From: Nautilus pompilius
Taxonomy: Eukaryota > Mollusca > Cephalopoda > Nautilida > Nautilidae
Length of the DNA: 64,000 nt
Reading direction: 5' to 3'
NCBI GenBank assembly: GCA_018389105.1
Contig: JACATO010000046.1
Span: 62,001-126,000 of the forward strand
Positions 49,964-64,000 of the stretch are shown piece after piece (positions within the stretch are counted from its first letter, which is position 1; each line of letters begins with the position of its first letter). The position numbers and the translations under genes are program-made. The notes beneath the pieces are model-generated. The model saw only the letters and a program-made list of their open reading frames with translations. It was not told the DNA's origin and did no database searches.

Positions 49964-52900
49964 CAAGGCAGTGGGCAGCTAGCCATTTGCACAGGCAAAC
50001 AGTGCGTGTCCCTTTTTTCCAGTTATACTTGGCCTAATTCATTCACAAGAAACCCCCATCTTCCCCCCCAAAATTGTTGTATTTCCCCAGAACCACAGTC
50101 TTCCTATCCTTTGTTTGTATTCTTTTAAGGTTGGTCTGTATTTTGTAAGCTTAAAACCATTGGTGAATATTTCATTGTACATCATGTGTTATCTTTTGGG
50201 ATTTTAAAAAATGCTCGTTTCTGGATCTTTCCACAAAGAACTTTCGGTGGTTGTTATTTAGAATGTAAAATAGTTGGACTGACATTGAAGTAGCAAAAGG
50301 TATATTCTCTTAGGGCCGCTATTGGGGGAAGTGTACTGGCTAGATCAAACAAAATAAGATTGTTTATCCTTTACACACAATGTCAATCTCTTTTAAGTAT
50401 TGTATTTATCAACAAAACCACACACACCCTTGAGTAAGTTAGAGCAAAATATTAATTAATATAGGTTCCTTTTTAATGAGTGTATTTTAATAGTTATCTC
50501 CTTTTGAGTGATACAGTCAGCAAAAGCAAACGTCATCTGCTTATATTTCCACCAGTTCTTGCAGGGATACAGATCCCACAACCAATGAATCAGCTAAGGC
50601 CCCTGTGAGAAACCCTTTGTAGAAGGAAAGCCATGCCACAGGTACCTTAGCCAGTGTTGTAACAATCGCTGCATCACCAGGTTGCTTTACATTATAGCTG
50701 ACAGAGTTTTTAAAATTAAATTGATAGTAAACGACGCGGGGTTAAAATGAAGCTTAGGATTTTTGATCTCTCTCATTTTAAAGCGCTCTGGCCAGTTACT
50801 CATCTGGGGTTAGGTAATGGGAGGACTCCAAGCATTAATTGGATGGAAACTGGTTTGTGCTGGTGAGATAACAGCCTGATGAACCCGCACATGCATGCGC
50901 TGATCTTTGGCTAGCCTCTATCTTGAGCACAAAATAGCCCAGGCTACAACCATGACCAGTGAAATATGCTAATCAGCAGCCTAAAGTCTAGGGCTACTGC
51001 TGTGGTCCGTCCTCCCTTTCAGTATCTAGTAAATGTACCAAAAAAAGCAATTATCCGTGTCACTGACCTGTCCTTTTACTGTAGCGATGTGTCTAGGCTG
51101 TGTTAGTACGTACCCAGGTTTTACTAGATGTCTGCCTAGCATTAGTTTAGTTCAGTAAATGGTGGCCTAAAGCAAAGGGCTGAAGAGTACACCATTAATG
51201 GCACTTTAATAATTTGTCCTTGTCCACTCGCTCAAAGTTTCCTAATTATTTTGAAGACCTCTGTAGATCTAATATTTCTAATTACTCAATGACTACGATG
51301 CAGAGAAAGGGAGAGCTATTTGCTGTCACATCCTTATATATATAATCAAATGAATTGTCAATAAAGGCCTCGTTTCATTTTTACTTTTGGAGCTCTGATC
51401 TGTTAGAAACAGTAAACAAGAACAATAGAAATTTTACACTGTCTATTTTTGTTTTTAATGGTTACTTTTGCAGAAATAGTGTGAAAGGCTACAAAAACCT
51501 CTCTTATCAGATAAGGCGATGGTTACTATTATGATGTACAGCAAACTCTCTCATTTTTTTTTAGTAGTGTTAAGTAGGGAACTCCAAATAGGGGATCTCT
51601 CGGACTGTAAATGGTTTCCCCTCACACGCACAGCGCCAGGCTGAGTAATATAACTCGTATCTCAAATGACGCACAAAGTATCAATCAGCCAGGTGCAGAG
51701 TGGAGGTACGCACATCTCGACTCTTCTTAACTCTGGTGTAGCCCGCTGGTTTGTTATATGAAGTGAATTGGCAGCAAAGCCATGGTTGAAACCACTATCA
51801 TATTAAAAATTTCTTGCTTTTATTTTTATGGTTTAACCAACATTTTACACCTTTAAAAAAAAAAAAAAGAGGAAAAACATTTACAAGTTAGTGAACATTA
51901 ACAACATCAAATCTTATGGAAGCAGTGCCCTTTCTTCTTATGTCACTTTAAATCTGTTGTTATTCCACTTGCTACACTTTAATGCATCTTAAAGTGTTTT
52001 TTCTTTTCTTTTTAACAGTTGTATTTTTTACGTTAGGAAATAAATTTTTACTTTCTCAAATGGATATCACAGAAGTTTGATTTATTCCAATTTATTAAAT
52101 ATTTTGTTCCTTTTTAACCATGGTATCTGGAGCAAAGAAGGAATGCATTATAAAAGTGACAAATTTAATATTCTCCCATGCAAGGGGGGGATAATCTTAT
52201 TTTTAAAGCAAAATTAAATTTTTGATTATATTTTTTTTAAAACTGATCTCTTTGATAGCCAATTAGTGGCATTCAGAACATCAGGATATCCACTGCAAAG
52301 GGGCTGCCAACAAATTATTAATTTTTGTTTGTTTAGAAGAAATATCTGTGTACTTCAAAAATTGTTTTGTATGTAAAGTTTTATGTTCCCTCCACAGGTG
52401 ATTGATTTAAGTTAAAACTATTAGAATGTATATGTTATGTTATGTACTATTATGTACACTTGTCAAGACAATGCAATGGATAGGTGCTACAATTAAGGGA
52501 GAGAAACAGCTTGTAACTCAAGAGAGAGATAATCAGATATGATAGGGAGAAAATATAATAATTGTGTTTATAAAATGTACATGTTAGAAAGACGGGCATG
52601 TAATTGGTCATTGTGTGATGTGTGTAATTGTCCAATAGATTGCTGACTGATAGTGATGAGCAAAGTTTAGACTGAACCACAGTCACCCCATGTAGATTTG
52701 TCTAGTGCTGCTCTTGATGAACACATTCAGGATTCTTGGGAGAACAGTTCTAACAGTGCAAGCCAGTGTTTATTTGAGGAGCACTGTGAACTGGCTTCAG
52801 ATGAAGAACAATCTTCCAATCCACATTCTATCCAGTTTTAGCATTGATCATGGCACCGATCACTGTAGAGATATCGATTTTGATCTTGTGCCAAAGGTGA

Positions 52901-53652
52901 GTTTTTGGAAGATTTAGAGAAGAAGCGCATGGTTCTTGACGCCTTTCTGTTTGAGGCTAAGTTGTTGTCATCCTGCAACACCGACAGTTGCAAGGTCGTC
53001 CTCCAAGCTGAAGATAATTAAAAGCTGCCTTCATTCATCCACAGCACAACAAGGTTTGCCAGGTAGTTGAGAATTGTGAAGCAAAGCAAATGCAACATAG
53101 ACAGATTTACAAACCAGCAAGAACATTGAGATCTGTGTTGTAGGTGTGTCCCACGTTTGATGGCGCTGGTTGTACTTATGCATTTACATGGATACTAAAC
53201 GATGCAGAAAATTTGACCACAAAAAGATGCCTGCCCGCCCACAGTTATGCTGCAAAAGGGCCCTGCTACGCTCAACGGCCCTGTGCCATTGGAGGGGGGT
53301 GGGGGAGTTGAAAATATACTAGAAAATTCCATCATACATCTTGAACAATTTAGTGCCGCTGCCAGTAACAGATTTATATTCAAGCTTTTTGACTTTATAG
53401 CACCAATCAACTATAAATGAGATAATTGAAGACTACATTTGGTTTAATCCAAAAAAAAAAATTTTTCAGATGATTGATTATTGACATGATGACAGCTGGA
53501 TGAGATCACTTGTATGGTTTAGCCATACACTATAAATATGGATAATGTGGTCAAATTTTAAAAGCTAAAAGCAGCATTAATGATTTGTTTTGTAACCAGA
53601 TACCTTGTGCATTATTGAACTTGGTGGACTCTGCCTGTACTTAAAATATATA
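49964..53652. other. Spacer, no recognised gene
   Basis: A mostly AT-rich stretch. A coding-like patch near 52700-52960 (plus strand, several frames) is broken and unassigned. Two AATAAA-type signals near 51840 and 52036 are on the plus strand, but no gene can be tied to them. Confidence 0.35.
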
Positions 53653-55216
53653 CAGGTGCATCTCATAAAGTTAGAATATTGTGGAAGAGTTCATTTTTTC
53701 CCGTAATTTAATTCAAACAGTGAAACTTTCATATATTATAGATTCATTACACATAAAGTGAAATATTTCAAGCCTTTTTTTGTTTTAATTTTGATGATTA
53801 TGGCTTACAGCTCATGAAAATCAAAAATCCACTATCTCAAAATATTAGAATATTTCATAAGATCAATAAAGAAAAAAAGGATCTATAACATAGAAATGTC
53901 GAACTTCTGAAAAGTATGTTCATTTATGCACTCAATACTTGGTCAGGGCTCCTTTTGCACAAATCACTGCATCAATGCAGCGTGTCATGGAGGCGATCAG
54001 CCTGTGGCACTGCTGAGGTGTTATGGAAGCCCAGGTTGCTTTGATAGCGGCTTTCAGTTCATCTGTATTGTTGGGTCTGGTGTCTCTCATCTTCCTCCTG
54101 ACAATACCCCATAGATTCTTTATTGGGTTCAGGTCAGGCGAGTTGACTGGCCAATCAAGCACAGTAATACCTTGGTCAGCAAACCAGTTACTAGTAGTAT
54201 TGGCACTGTGGGCAGGTGCCAAGTCCTGCTGGAAAAGGAAATCAGCATCTCCATAAAGCTTGTCAGCAGACGGAAGCATGAAGTGCTCTAAAATCTCCTG
54301 GTAGACAGGCTGCGTTGACTTTGGACTTGATAAAACAGTGGACCATCAGCAGCAGATGACATGGCACCCCAAATCATCACTGACTGTGGAAACTTCACAC
54401 TGGACTTCAAGCAACTTGGATTCTGTGCCCCTCCACTCTTCCTCCAGACTGTGGGACCTTGATTTCCAAATGAAATGCAAAATTTACTTTCATTTGAAAA
54501 GAGGACTTTGGACCACTGAGCAACGGTCCAGTTCTTTTTCTCCTTAGCCCAGATAAGATGCTTCTGACATTGTCTCTGGTTCAGGAGTGGGTTGACACTA
54601 GGAATGCAACACTTGTAGCCCATTTCCTGGACACGTCTGTGGTGGTGGCTCTTGATGCATTGACTCCAGCCTCAGTCCACTCCTTGTGAAGCTCCCCCAA
54701 GTTCTTGAGTTGGTTTTGCTTGACAATCCTCTAAAGGCTGCGACCATCCCTCTTGCTTGTGCACCTTCTCCTACCACACTTTTCCCTTCCAGTCAACTTC
54801 CAATGAATATGCTTTGATACAGCACACTGTGAACAGCCAGCCCTTTCAGCAATGACCTTCTGTGGCTTACCCTCCTTGTGGGGTAGGTGTGTGTCAATGA
54901 GTGTCTTCTGGACAACTGTCAAGTCAGCAGTCTTCCCCATGATTGTGGTTGTGTGTACTGAAGCAGACTGAGAGATTCATGGTATTTATACTGCATAAAT
55001 AGTGATTTACTTAAACTTGAAATGGAATATTCTAATATTTTGAGATACGTTTTTTTCTATTTTTTGAGCTGTAGGCCGTAATTATTAAAATTAAATGCTT
55101 GAAACATTTTAGTTTACATGTAATGAGTCTAGAATATATACAATTTTCACTTTCTGAAATAACTGACAAAAATATTGAACTCTTCCACGATATTCTAATT
55201 TTTTGAGATGCACCTG
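53653..55216 (-). mobile_element. Tc1-like transposon, nearly full length (1,564 bp)
   Basis: TA flanks both ends. Termini are CAGGTGCATCTCA..., and the inverted repeats extend about 200 bp with inner repeats of TCTCAAAATATTAGAATAT, an IR/DR arrangement. Transposase pieces on the minus strand: 54940-54731 (helix-turn-helix), 54623-54288 and 54279-53932 (DDE domain). The first catalytic Asp is Asn (FSNESKF), the middle Asp is kept (FQQDLAPAHS), and the last Glu is Lys (NPIKNLW). Frameshifts also break it. It closely resembles Tc1 elements common in fish genomes. Confidence 0.92.
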
Positions 55217-56299
55217 TATATTATTTAAATCACGTTTAACAAAATTCCTTCAGAGTTAGATACTGCAGTTTAAAATTCTCAATTTATATAGGTTTTTTTT
55301 TCATGCTCCATAACATTTTAAAATGCTGAATCATTAAACCTCATCACTAAAATCAGACAAATTTTGCATGCACACACCGCTGATAATGTAGCTCCAGCAG
55401 CTGTATTACCCCAGATACATCCATCCTCTCGGGAGCCTTGAATTCTGGTTGTTACAGACATTTAATGTTTTATTTAGCAGAACTGGGTTCCATCATCAGT
55501 ATATATACAAACTAGGAATGTTTGTGTCTTAGGTCCTTCATGCATCTGGCAATGAACAAGTCTGGTACATCCTGATGAACAGCCACAGGAAGCAAGCACT
55601 GCAGCAGAGAAAGCTGCAAGTAGCTTACAATAGTTCAAGAGAAAGTGGAGTAAAATACCAGAGTTGCTTGCACTTGGAAGGAAAGACAGATAAAACGTGA
55701 AACTGGTAATGTCTTTTATTTTCAACCAAATCTGAACAAAATATTTAATCTTGTCTAAACATACAAGATGTGGTTAGTAAACTGTATATTTGATGTGTAA
55801 ATCCCCAGTGGGTTAGAAGAACGGCAGCCACATGTTTGGTGGTTTTTAACTTTTAATTTGGAATGCAGATGAGTTATTTTTGAAAAGGTAAACAAAGGGA
55901 GGAACTCAGAGTTACTTGCATGTTAACCCTTTGCCAGATCAAATATGAGAATACAAATCAAAGGTCTAATTATCATATTAATATACATTCAATTAAAGAT
56001 TAGCAAGGGTTAAATTTAATGTGAATCTGTGCTTTTTAAAAACTAATCATCTACAACTAAAAGAGCCAAATGAGAGAAATGAGTGGATTTTTATATGCAA
56101 GCATACATAATGAAAATAATCCAGCATGTTTCTCATGTAAATAGAACTTAGTTGACCAGTTCAGAAAGTTTCTTAGGTGCAAGAGTTTCAAAGTGCACAT
56201 AGAGGGCAGATGGTCTCCTACAGGGGATGAAGTATTACCTTTGTGTGTACCCATGGAATGCTGGTGTCTAAGGCACGTGTGCGATGTTTATTAGTAGTA
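55217..56299. other. Region downstream of MORN4, possible 3'UTR
   Basis: No coding frame is supported. A minus-strand AATAAA lies at 55474-55469, followed by a GT-rich stretch, and could be the MORN4 poly(A) signal. A nearer AATAAA lies just after the stop, near 56290. Confidence 0.35.
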
Positions 56300-59248
<2,949 letters not shown>

Positions 59249-59559
59249 TACAAACCTGAAATCAAATAAAATCACAATAATGAAAGAAGTTTCATTTCAC
59301 TATAACAATGAATCTGGTATTTTGTTTTTTTCGTGTCGCAGACATCGTTCATCTATCTCCACCTTCCAATTCCTCTAAAAGGAATCTCAACTTTAAAGCC
59401 TTCACCTGAAAAAAGGATGGTTAATAGAACTGCAGCAACTGGCTTTTTTCCCCCCCTCTCATAAATATGCAAATGTATGCATGAATCGTCTTAACCAAAG
59501 GGGCCATTGTGTTACACCATTTCTGTTCAGGTGCCATTTAATAAAACAGAACAAGTTCA

Positions 59560-59830
59560 GTTGCTTCCATCTGATGTGTCGCTGTGCAAGTCTGGCAGGC
59601 CCAAGTTCAAACCCCAGTCGGGGCTGGCTCAGTTTGTTGTGCTACCCCCACACCCCGGGAGGGGTTCCTTCTCACACCACTTTCCCAGCTATCCATCTGG
59701 GTTCTAAAAGTTAACAAGCTCCAGTAATAGGGACTCCCCTTCTAAGGCAGGCACATCTCTTCCAATCCAGATTAGGCCCTATAACGTGTCTCAAGGGAGG
59801 TGTGTGAACAGGCGATCGATCGATCGACCA
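59560..59830 (+). repeat. tRNA-derived SINE-like repeat
   Basis: B-box-like AGTTCAAACCCCAG follows an A-box-like stretch. The body includes GGTTCCTTCTCACACCA. It is followed by a short (GATC)n run at about 59814-59826. It lies in the 5' intron of MORN4. Confidence 0.5.
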
Positions 59831-60039
59831 CAGACCTACCATCTTCACTAACCTAATCTGTACAGCACTGACAACATCACTGGGAATATAAAAAGAAACA
59901 ACAAAACTAATTCCAGAACTCTAATCTTAAATCTCCAACAACGTAATCACAAAGTTCTATGTACCAGAATGGGAAATGAGTCAAGTGGAAAGTTAACTCT
60001 CATGAATTTTGTATTTAATCTTTAGGCTGTGTCGTGATT

Positions 60040-60560
60040 TGTGATTGATGTTTTTCAGCCGCCGATGGCCCAACTGGTGCTACAGAATTCTTACAAACAG
60101 GCTGAGGAGAGCTGCAAATAGTGGACAAAGGGACAGCCAGCATCACTGCTCTTACAAATATTGTGGAGAGGGTCTGAAGATGGTTGCCACACTGAAAAAG
60201 TATCTCAGGAAAATGATGGAGATAATGGACAAGAGAGTTAATTTCAGGTAAATTAAGGTAGTAGAAGCACATAGAGAGAGAGAGAGAGCACGAAAGCATG
60301 ACAAAAGGTATAGCCAGAGAACCGGCAGACACTGCGAGTAACTGTGTTAGCAGATCTGTCTCAACATCACCCTTGTCAAGATATTTAAAAAACATTGGAA
60401 AAGTGAATGAGCTGCTGAAAATATAAATCATTATTTGTGGATAATGCGATGAGACTAATTGCCAAAGAATCTGAAGACTGGAGCCATGTGATGCAGAGTG
60501 ACAAATACAGGTTTTTGTTCAGTACAAGGTGAATGTGAAGGGGTCCAAAGATGACTGACA
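60040..60560 (+). mobile_element. Degraded Tc1-like fragment
   Basis: Plus-strand text RLIAKESEDWSHVMQSDKYR FLFS resembles the Trp-to-first-Asp region of Tc1 transposases, with preceding helix-turn-helix-like remnants. Many stops. Boundaries are unknown. Confidence 0.35.
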
Positions 60561-60829
60561 GCAAAGCATGAAGAATGACGGTATTATATAGCATTTGTAT
60601 GCATTTAATGTTTCTATTTTTTCTACTTTGACTTCAAAAGAACACATGATGTCTCTGAAGTAGCAATGGATCTAATGCAAAACAAGCAGCACCAAATCAG
60701 AAGCAAGAATGAATTCTACCATAAAACTGTAAACAAAAAGGAATTAGGGGATGTCAGTAGGGTATGTGATTCCCTCCTGATATGGCAGTATACTATTCAC
60801 AGCAGATTTGCATGTTGCCTGCAACCTAG

Positions 60830-61450
60830 TCAGTGAGGACAGTGTGAAATAAAGTCCATGGTGTCATCAGAGACATCTGTAGTTCTTGGAGTAATCTTAG
60901 ATGGAAGCGTCATGTCTTCCTAGAGCATCTCAAACATTCTCAACAGAATTTAGATCAGAATATGCTGGCAATACCATATGGGTAATTGAAGATAGTGGTC
61001 AATTACACATGCCCTATGTAGATGAGCATTATCATCCATTAAAATGAAGTTATCTCCAATTACACCTGCATATTGCTTGATATAGGAATCCAAAATCTTG
61101 TCTGTATACCTCATTCCAACCACTCCCTGTTTATGGCACCAGGTGAAGGGGGAAATAAGACTCCACAGGTCATCTCACATAGAGCCCCCTCTCATGCAGC
61201 CTCCTACATGTTTGAGACTGATACCACCACCCGTGGTTGCACAGATCAGAAGCAAGTTGGGTCAGTTTTGAAGTTCTGCTTTGCTGAGTCAAAGGTGACA
61301 TACAGTAATCATCTGCTGGGTTCTGGTCTGTGGCTGACTTTGAACTGGTTGTCGGACAATATTTCCATGTGCTTGAAATTTTCTTTACAGCTAAGACACC
61401 TCACTTCTGTTCCCATTTAGCCATTCCATCCACCCGGGTCTGTGACTGTC
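60830..61450 (-). mobile_element. Tc1-like relic
   Basis: The minus strand reads GDNFILMDDNAHLHRACV, the second catalytic Asp region, preceded by RLHERGLYVR-like helix-turn-helix text. The middle of the transposase is deleted and stops are present. Confidence 0.6.
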
Positions 61451-62399
61451 CTACCTCTAACCTAACACAGGCCTCTACACCCTGAGAGAACTTTCCAAAC
61501 AAGTACGGCTGCCTTTTCATGTCTCTATACCAAAAACCCATTCACACATTTCTCTGATAAAAGTTGTGTTTGAGTTTTTTAGAAATATTTTTGCTTAATA
61601 AACAAACATTTTAAAAATGAGATTTGTTACTTCATGTGAAAATTGTATTGAGGAGGTTGGAGATCACTGGAATGGTATGGCCAGGTTTGATGCTAATGCC
61701 ATCTCTCTCTCTCTCTCTCTTTTTTTGAACTTGATAAACTTATTTGCTTATTTTTGCCATTTATCAATGAAATACAACCCAGTAAGTCTACAAGGAGGTA
61801 TGTAGAAATATAAATTGCTTGTACAGCATTTAGAATGCATCAGCTATGAATTTCTTATACTTAATTTAGCCATTCTGTAAATGTCTCCCTGAACAGATGA
61901 GCCAACAACAGCAATTATAAATAATTTGCTGTGTCAGAATCCGGGGCAAAGACAGAAATCTGAAACAACATGTAATTGTTTTTCCAAGTGTGAGAGAATT
62001 TACCTTGTAAATAACTCAGGGCTGCTATTTTCTGAATCAGGCCGATTGCTGTAGCTAAGAGTCTGGAGGTCCTGGAGTTAATGCTGCTGCAACAACAACA
62101 AAAAAAAAAAACAGAAAGCCCCATAAAGGTCAGTGCTTTGGGTGTGGTGCATGATTCATAACAATAATAATAATAATCCAGCTGGGATGGATGAAAGCTG
62201 CCTGATGTGGATGAGGCCAGGGAGGGAGAGGGGGAGGAGAGGCCGACCTTCATCATCTCTCGGAAAGTTCTCATTAAATTGAAAGACTTTCTTCCGTCTG
62301 TTACCTTTTCCTGTGTAGTCACCATTTGTTCCATTCATATGAGAGGGGAGAGAGTTGGGGCTTGTGTGTGTGTGGTGTGGGGGGGGGTCATAGGAAACT

Positions 62400-63990
62400 A
62401 GGGTTAGGGTAATTTTAGGGACGAGGATTCTTTCTCTCGGTGCCGCCACCACCACCACCAGTATCGATTGCCAGTGATCGATAGATATACACATCCGATC
62501 GGCTCCACCACCACCAGTTCTTCTCTCCTGGTTGAGAGGAGGAGGAGGAGGATTGGGGGGGGTCGGTACCCTAGATAAGGAAGCAGCTATCTGCAGCGGT
62601 ACTTGGCAGGCGCCACCCCGGTTCCGGCCACCGAACGACGGAGGAGGAGGAGGAGGAGGAGGACACTGGGGGGGGGGGAGGTCCCGCCCGCCCGCCTGGC
62701 CTTTCCCTCTCACCTGTGGGGCTTACGTCATCAATATCGGACAACAACAAAAGATGACGTTAATTCGAGCTCGGTCAACATGGTAGATTGTGGTAGTCTA
62801 CGGTGTGTTCAGGAGAGACGGGGCTTGAGGAAGGAGCTGCTTTCGTGGGGCAAGAAGATCCCCGTCTTAATAGGTAAGGATTCGACCGGCGCCGCTGGGG
62901 TCGGCGGGGGCGGGGCTCGGGTCGGGGTCGGTTTCCCTGCGCGGCGCGGCTTCGTTATTGTTGTCAAAAAAACCCCCTGTTCCGATGGCGCTCTTCTGCC
63001 AGCCACCCTCACCCCCTCCCCCCCCTCATACTGCCCCCTCCCCCTCGCCTCGCGGGTTCCGCCGCTGGAGGCCCGGCCCGGCCCCTCCCCCTCCCCCGGA
63101 CTTCGCTTTATTCCGCCCCGTCCTCGGTGGGGGGTGGGGGGAGTCGCGGCGGCGGCGCCCGTACGATCCACGTCGGAGTTCGTCGCACCTTAATTATAAT
63201 TGACTCATCGCCGCCTAATTGCCAAAACCATATTGATGCTGCTGCTGCTGCTGGCCGAGTGATGGATGGATGTGACGGACGGACGGACGGACCGCCATAT
63301 TTTCGGTGCTCGACCCCTGCCGCCAGTCCTGTCCTTTATCGATTCTTTGTCTCCTCCCTCCCTCCCTCCCTCCCGATACACGGCCCCCCCCCGCTCTCTG
63401 TGGGGTCCCAGTCCTCGCGGGGGGGGGGGGGGTAACACGGCCACCCTGACCCCGCCCTCGCCGCCGATGGATTCGGGGAAATCGATATCGTGCCGTTTTC
63501 CCACCCGTGACCTGCCGCTTACTGTGCGTATGTTAATTAGGGGCCCTCCCCCTCCCCCCCGATACTCAAACAAAACAAGACCCTGTCCCCTTTACCCAGC
63601 GCGCGCAGCATCAGCATCTAATCACTCACCCCCCCCCCCACACACACACACCACACGCACCAAATGCTGCTGTTCTCGAAATCGGAGTCACGCTCCGGTG
63701 CGTAATCGAACCCCTCCCCTCCCCCTCCCCTCCCCCCTGTCCGGTCGGTCGGTCGGCGGCTGGTTTTTTAAATAATCGAACGTTTGATCGCCCGTCCCTC
63801 CCCCGGGGCCGGGTCCCGTCGGTGTTCAGCCTGCACGGAAGCAGGTGCGAATCAGGAAAATAAATACCACGGCAGGGAATGGAATTAAATCTGATTTTAT
63901 TTACTTCTAAATCGATTACGGTTAAGGGGAGGGGAGGGGGATAATTTTGCTGACTCCCCCTTCTGCTACAAGACAGATTATTCGGTGTCT
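62400..63990. promoter_or_regulatory. GC-rich island, promoter for the rightmost gene and perhaps MORN4
   Basis: High GC and CpG density with many G and C runs (for example 63420-63432) and GGA/GCT short repeats. It sits upstream of MORN4 on the minus strand and contains the first coding exon of a plus-strand gene. It therefore looks like a shared divergent promoter. Most open frames inside it are composition artefacts. Confidence 0.55.
62780..62873 (+). CDS. First coding exon of an unidentified gene (partial)
   Basis: ATG opens MVDCGSLRCVQERRGLRKEL followed by LSWGKKIPVLI, and the exon ends at a strong donor, AATAG|GTAAGG, in phase 1. The polar, helical, Arg/Leu-rich sequence looks protein-coding, but I do not recognise the family. 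The next exon is not in the window. The 5' edge of the exon is unknown. Confidence 0.45.
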
Positions 63991-64000
63991 GCTCGGACCC

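Noticed and set aside
62302..62335. Upstream coding exon for MORN4 starting MNGTNGDYTGKG
   Set aside because: The donor phase does not match the acceptor at 59255; joining would give an early stop. It could still be part of a non-coding first exon.
62156..63775. Pro/Gly/Arg-rich open frames on both strands near the right end
   Set aside because: GC-rich CpG-island sequence has few stops. No splice or motif support except for the exon at 62780-62873.

Overview
This is animal nuclear DNA: AT-rich, intron-rich, with GT-AG introns from about 0.1 to 5 kb, two GC-rich promoter blocks, and many decayed DNA transposons and tRNA-derived SINEs. Gene content, repeat types and loose gene order suggest an invertebrate (a mollusc or other lophotrochozoan would fit), but nothing here fixes the species. 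Every assignment comes from reading splice sites, reading phase and protein motifs by eye.

Layout: (1) About 0.7-8.0 kb, minus strand: five exons of an R3HCC1/R3HCC1L-like gene (R3H domain, YVPRAR motifs, acidic DSW...FDDNGDC block); its 3' end lies beyond the left edge. (2) About 8.1-9.8 kb: a divergent GC-rich promoter region with a 0.7 kb minisatellite. (3) 9.6-44 kb, plus strand: one 19-coding-exon gene for an 864-residue protein, reconstructed with consistent phase throughout. It has a duplicated N-terminal module, a SARM1-like TIR domain, a second divergent TIR-like domain and a SLOG/LOG-type nucleotide-binding domain, ending in a lysine-rich tail. (4) 44-55 kb: mostly transposons. (5) 56.3-59.3 kb, minus strand: MORN4 (154 residues, three coding exons). 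(6) About 62.4-64 kb: a second GC-rich island with the first coding exon of an unidentified plus-strand gene.

The main discovery candidate is the TIR-TIR-SLOG protein. In bacterial Thoeris immunity, a TIR enzyme makes an ADP-ribose-type signal from NAD that is sensed by a SLOG domain on a separate effector. Here TIR and SLOG domains sit in one animal polypeptide, with no SIR2 or other effector domain that I recognise. R3HCC1L and MORN4 flank it; as I recall both lie on human 10q24, so the interval may be an old linkage group.

The introns and spacers hold a dense set of cut-and-paste elements: Merlin-like, pogo/Tigger (at least five), mariner (two), Tc1-like (at least four), hAT, and two families with long terminal inverted repeats that I cannot name. 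Two clear nesting events are visible.
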